Positions 59,701 to 64,000 of a stretch of 64,000 bases of DNA are shown in pieces; position 1 is the stretch's first letter; each line of letters begins with the position of its first letter. Made by a program: the position numbers and the translations under genes. The notes under the pieces were generated by a model that was given only the letters and a program-made list of their open reading frames with translations, had not been told where the DNA came from and did no database searches. Origin of the DNA: Panax quinquefolius (Eukaryota; Streptophyta; Magnoliopsida; Apiales; Araliaceae); NCBI GenBank assembly GCA_020205615.1, contig JAINUW010000472.1, positions 83,022 to 147,021 on the forward strand. The letters are read 5' to 3'.

Positions 59701-60744
59701 ATCTGCGTGGATTCTGCTGCGGCGGTGGTGAAAATCCATTTATAGTTTCATATATTCTATGATACTCATTTGGTTAAAGTTTTGCCTTCTATACTCCATG
59801 AAATTAGTAGAATATCTTGGATACTTGCTCTTCATCCAATATCTTTTCATGGAAATATTCTTCTGAGCATTCTTGAATTTTACTCCATAAAGCAGTATCA
59901 TGTTGACAATTTGGACGTTATTGATTTTAGGATAAATTAACTAATAAATTTATTCTTGAACTTGTTTTATTGAATTATTATGTCATTGTCATCATCATCA
60001 TTCTTATATTGTGATGAAAGTCATCTTTGGCTTACGTGCATGGATGGACTTGGTATGATTATGACCAGGGATCATTCGGTATAATCATAACCTGTAATGT
60101 TATAAATGATATGGTAAAAGTCCTCAGTAGCCTTTAATGCATTGATGGACAGTTTTTGGTATGATTATTGTGACGCCCCCAAAATAGGTATACATCACTC
60201 ATCTTGAGTCGCCAAAAACATGGTACAAAAATACAAATACAACTTAATAATACAGCTGTTGTGTAAAATACGACAAAACATAAACTGAGAGTTTTAATAA
60301 GAATATTGTCATCTAGACAATATCCACACTCAAAGGAGTCCTCATTACATTTATTGTCACACTATTTAACAGAATAGTGAGGACTACTAATGCTATCATC
60401 TGAACCGTCACTCCATTCCCCGACTAGTCCCCGCTACGTTCTCATTTCCTGAAGAGAAAAATAAAAGAAAAAGGGTGAGCTCAACTAGCCCAGTAAGAAA
60501 TATTATGACTAAGATAATGCAGAATAAATTATCATTAGTCTTCAACAATGTTAAACTGATAAAATACAATAGACATCCAGTTTAACTGCAACAGAATATG
60601 CAATCCATTAGAAGAGTCAAGTAGAGAATAAAATCTACTATCTTTTATGATTTAAAAATTTTTTCATCACTTTTATTCATTGGACTCTCGACAATAAATA
60701 ATCCACATCATCAATTCATCCCCACACTTCTGCCAAGGATATTA

Positions 60745-61020
60745 TTTAGTGTCACGACCACTAATTATCCATGCACTACGGGCCAAAGATAATTGTGTTT
60801 TCATCAACGGTCCTGATCATGCCATAAAACAATTCATCTTTGCTCCCTTGGCCGAAAAGAATCCATAGCCATAATCATACCAAAAACTGTCCATCAATGC
60901 ACTACGGGCCAATTAGGACTTTTTCCACATCATTTGTAATATTACGGTCATGATTATACCGAATAATCCCTGGTCATAATCATACCAAGTCCATCTATGC
61001 ACTACAGGCCACAGATGACT
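60745..61020. repeat. CACTACGGGC hairpin array, LTR D
   Basis: Loops near 60773, 60899 and 60998, plus the related cccttggccga hairpin at 60843. Arm sequences vary as in A and C. Confidence 0.72.
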
Positions 61021-61264
61021 TTCAACAAAATATAAACACGAGGATGATGACAATGATATAAGAATTCAATAAAACAAGTTCAAGAATTAAATTATCCAGG
61101 AACTAATAACGTCCAAATTGTCAACATGATACTTCTTTGTAGAGTAAAATTCAAGAATGCTCAGAAGAATATTTTCATGAAAAGATACTGGATGAAGCGC
61201 GGATATCAAGGATATTCCACTAATTTTATGGAGTATAGAAGTCAAAACTTTAACCAACTGAGTA

Positions 61265-61885
61265 TAATAAAGAATGGAGTAACAAAAGAAATCACCATGC
61301 ATGCGGTACTTCGCATAGACATGTTATTCTAACAGAATAATAAATAACGGAACCAGGTCAGGCGTAATACGCACCGACAGGATATTCCAATAGAATAATA
61401 AAGAATGGAATAACAACAGAAATCACCATGCATGTGGTATCAGATATACAAGCGAGTTATTCCAATGTAATAATAAATAATGAGAACCACGTCGGCGAAA
61501 TTAGCAACCGCAAGCAGGATGTTCCAATGAGAATAATAAAGAATGGAATAACAAGAAATCACCATGCATGCGGATTGCGATGTAGGCAAAGTTATTCCAA
61601 TGAATAATAAATAATGGAACCAGTCGGCGTAAACGCATGCAGCACGTGATATTCTAATGAGAATAATAAAGAATGGAATAACAACAAAAATCACCATGCA
61701 TGCGGTACTTCGCATAGACAGGTTATTCAAACAGAATAATAAATAACGGAACCAGGTCCGGCGTAAAACGCACAAATAGTATATTCCAACAGAATAATAA
61801 AGAATGGAATAACAGAAGAATTTCACTAAGTATAGGGTAGACCGCGTATACAGGTTATTCAAACAGAATAATAGTGAATGGAATA
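61265..61885. repeat. Hairpin minisatellite, LTR D
   Basis: About nine units of 60-72 bp with TTATTCCA / TGGAATAA arms; catgcatgcggtacttcgcatagac segments alternate with ggcgtaa-type ones. The ORF at 61440-61862 is its translation. Confidence 0.85.
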
Positions 61886-62110
61886 ACAGAAGGTCTCTTC
61901 ATGAATATGAAAAAAAATAATACCCCTTACCTTATAAAGAAGAGTACTCCGACGGTAGGGCGGGGATATACTTGAAGAAACTTGCACTACGCTCAAAGCT
62001 TTCTTAAACGCTAAAGAAATATACTCAAGATTATAGAAGAAGAATTCTCTCTACAGTTTCTCTCTCTAGAGTTTCAGTGAATTCGTAAGAAATAATGAAG
62101 GAATGAGCTT

Positions 62111-62120
62111 CTATTTATAG
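62111..62120 (-). promoter_or_regulatory. TATA box of LTR D
   Basis: CTATAAATAG on the minus strand, in C-type context (gaatgagcttctatttatagg). Confidence 0.72.
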
Positions 62121-63683
62121 GAGAATGGACTGTATAGTAACTAATTCATGAACGGTCCAGATTGATTTACTTTAAACAGACGGTCCAGATTGATTTAATA
62201 AAATATTCTAATAAAATAAAATCTTTTAAATAAAATATAATATATTCTATTTATAATCTAATAAAATGAATAACTTTATAAAAGTATTACATTTTATATA
62301 AAAAGATTTTACTATAAAAAAACACTATGTAGGCACTATGCAACACTATGCATAATAAAATATAATATATTCTAATTATTGTCTAATAAAACAAATAACT
62401 TTATAAAAGTATTCTATTTTATATAAAAAGATATTACTATGCAAAACACTATATCATAATAGAATATAATATATTCTATTTATAGTCTAATAAAATGAAT
62501 AACTTTATAAAAGTATTCTATTTTATATAAAAAACTTTTCTGTTTTATTACATTAATAATACTAATAAAACAAAACTCATATATATATATATATATATAT
62601 AACAATCGACAATAATTGAATCCAATAACGTGAGATACTATGCAGCAACTAATGTAGCAATAATTGAACAAAATTGAGTGACTTCTCACGTAAACATCAA
62701 TAATCAATACCGTGTACTACTATGCAACCACGCGTATTATTGTACTTTTACTACCGGGTAGTTCAACAGTTTTAACGGTAAAACTTCCGCCGTTATTTTC
62801 ATAAATATATTTTTGTCATTTTCTCAATCCGACAATAATTCCGTTGTGTGGTCCACCAATGATTGTGCCGTCGTATGAATATTCCTTGATAAAACGAATA
62901 TTCCCCGACCAATCGAATATTATAAAACAACTTGCATACTTTACAAAATTTATAAATACTACCCACAACTATAACATTATCTCAAATTCACACCATAATA
63001 TTAAAAAAAATATTTCGAGAAAATTAAATCTTTATTCGTAAAATTTGGGATTTTATAATTATGACCAGGGATTATTCGATATAGTCATGACCATTGATGA
63101 TTTAATGAATATTCTTGGCCCGTAGTGCAGGGAGGATTCGATGATGTGGTTTATTTATTAAGCTAAGTCTCTGCGATAAAAAAATTGATGAAAACATTTT
63201 AAATCATAGAAGATAGTAGATATCATGCTCTACTTAACTCTTCTAATGGATTGCTTATTCTGCTGTAGTTAAACTTGATGTCTATTTTATTTTATCAGTT
63301 TAACATTTTTGAAGACTAATGATAATTTATTCTGCATTATCTGAGTCATAATATTTATTACTGGGCTAGTTGAGCTCACCCTTTCTTTCACTGTTCTCTT
63401 CAGGAAATGAGAATATAGCTGGGACGAGTCAGGGAACGGAGTGACGGTCCAGATGATAGCATTAGTAGTCCTCACTATTCTGTTAAATAGTGTGATAATA
63501 AATGTAATGAGGACTCCATTGAGTGTGGATATTGTCTAGATGACAATATTTGTATTAAAACTCATAGCATATGTTTTGTCATATTTTTTACGACAGTTGT
63601 ATAATTAAGTTTTTATTTGAATTTTGTACCATGTATTTGGCGACTCAAGATGGGTGATGTATACCTATTTTGGGGGCGTCACA

Positions 63684-64000
63684 GTTCGTGGAAATATGTG
63701 GATTATCACATACATGGTGAATGATCCTTCGTATTCATTCCTTATGAAATTGTGGAAATGATTTGTCTACAAGGATTACCGCATGGCGGGTGAAATTCCA
63801 TTTGCAGTTTCATATATTCTATGATACTCATTTGGTTAAAGTTTTGGCTTCTATACTCCATGAAATTAGTAGAATATCCTGGATATTTGCGCTTCATCCA
63901 GTATCTTTTCATGGAAATATTCTTCTGAGCATTCTTGAATTTTACTCCACAAAGCAGTATCATGTTGACAATTTGGACGTTATTGATTTTAGGATAAATT
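63684..64000 (+). repeat. A-family LTR fragment (F)
   Basis: Begins abruptly after the E terminus and matches 59633-59940 of E in the same orientation (tatgtggattatcacat, tgaaattagtagaatatc). It starts inside the LTR, so it is a piece of another copy, possibly the LTR into which E inserted or the product of recombination. It continues past the window. Confidence 0.7.

Larger units (their letters stand above)
60164..63062 (-). mobile_element. Solo LTR D with ATTAT target duplication
   Basis: LTR 60169-63057 (2889 bp) from TGTGACGCCCCC to GGGATTTTATA, flanked by ATTAT at 60164-60168 and 63058-63062. The interrupted sequence resumes exactly (tatgattat / attatgaccaggg). The right terminus differs from GGGGTCTCACA only by C-to-T and G-to-A changes. 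The first half resembles the A LTR, while 62040-62600 resembles C. No internal region is present. Confidence 0.92.
58065..63683 (+). mobile_element. A-family LTR in plus orientation (E), interrupted by D
   Basis: It begins CGTGAGACCCC (one change from TGTGAGACCCC) and ends GGGGGCGTCACA, the inverted form of the A LTR ends. It runs 58065-60168 and 63063-63683 around the solo LTR D; without D it is about 2.7 kb. U3, TATA box, ttattcca array and hairpin loops appear in the order expected. No primer site or internal region follows, and no clear target duplication is visible, so it is a solo or truncated LTR. Confidence 0.82.

Overview
This window is plant nuclear DNA, almost certainly from an angiosperm with a large, repeat-rich genome. 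The evidence is plant-specific retrotransposon lineages (Ty3/gypsy Tat and Tekay/Del chromovirus, plus a Ty1/copia LTR), En/Spm (CACTA) transposons, MITE-like elements, initiator-Met primer-binding sites and long (AT)n tracts. I see no host gene, rRNA or tRNA. Every coding region I recognise belongs to a decayed transposable element.

Positions 1-44761 read best as one old Tat element (Tat-1, minus strand) that was repeatedly invaded. Its 3' LTR is at 1-1567 and runs off the left edge. Moving right come a 73-bp tandem repeat, an extra ORF on the opposite (+) strand at 2852-4435, then integrase, an archaeal-type RNase H, RNase H, RT, protease plus G-patch, and half of gag, ending at 11343. A Tekay-type element (A, 11365-20930) interrupts gag. 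The Tat-1 5' LTR then appears in two pieces, 20931-21148 and 43893-44761. Between them lies a cluster of non-autonomous relatives of A. Family B has 3.6-kb LTRs around an internal region of only about 310 bp, arranged LTR-internal-LTR-internal-LTR. Family C has 4.5-kb LTRs around 337 bp and is inserted in the middle B LTR. A 4.7-kb CACTA element with a perfect 3-bp TTT duplication (31621-36364) lies inside the left C LTR. The nest is therefore four levels deep: Tat-1, B, C, CACTA.

From 44762 rightwards there is a fragment of a second Tat family, an En/Spm element with a broken TNP2 transposase (45221-50256, minus strand), and a 3.2-kb Ty1/copia solo LTR carrying two MITE-like elements inside (AT)n tracts. 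A tiny TRIM-like element (54667-55385), a plus-strand Tat LTR with primer-binding site (55386-57610), and a plus-strand A-family LTR (58065-63683) follow. A minus-strand solo LTR (D, 60169-63057) with a clean ATTAT duplication is inserted in that last LTR.

Element A is the only relative here that carries gag-pol. It shares LTR termini, a Met primer site and a polypurine tract with B, C and D, so an A-like element probably supplied the proteins that moved them (inference). Downstream of the TATA box, the transcribed part of these LTRs is built from arrays of short hairpins. One family has a strongly conserved loop (CACTACGGGC) and stems that change in a compensatory way. This unexplained RNA-level structure is the most interesting signal in the window.
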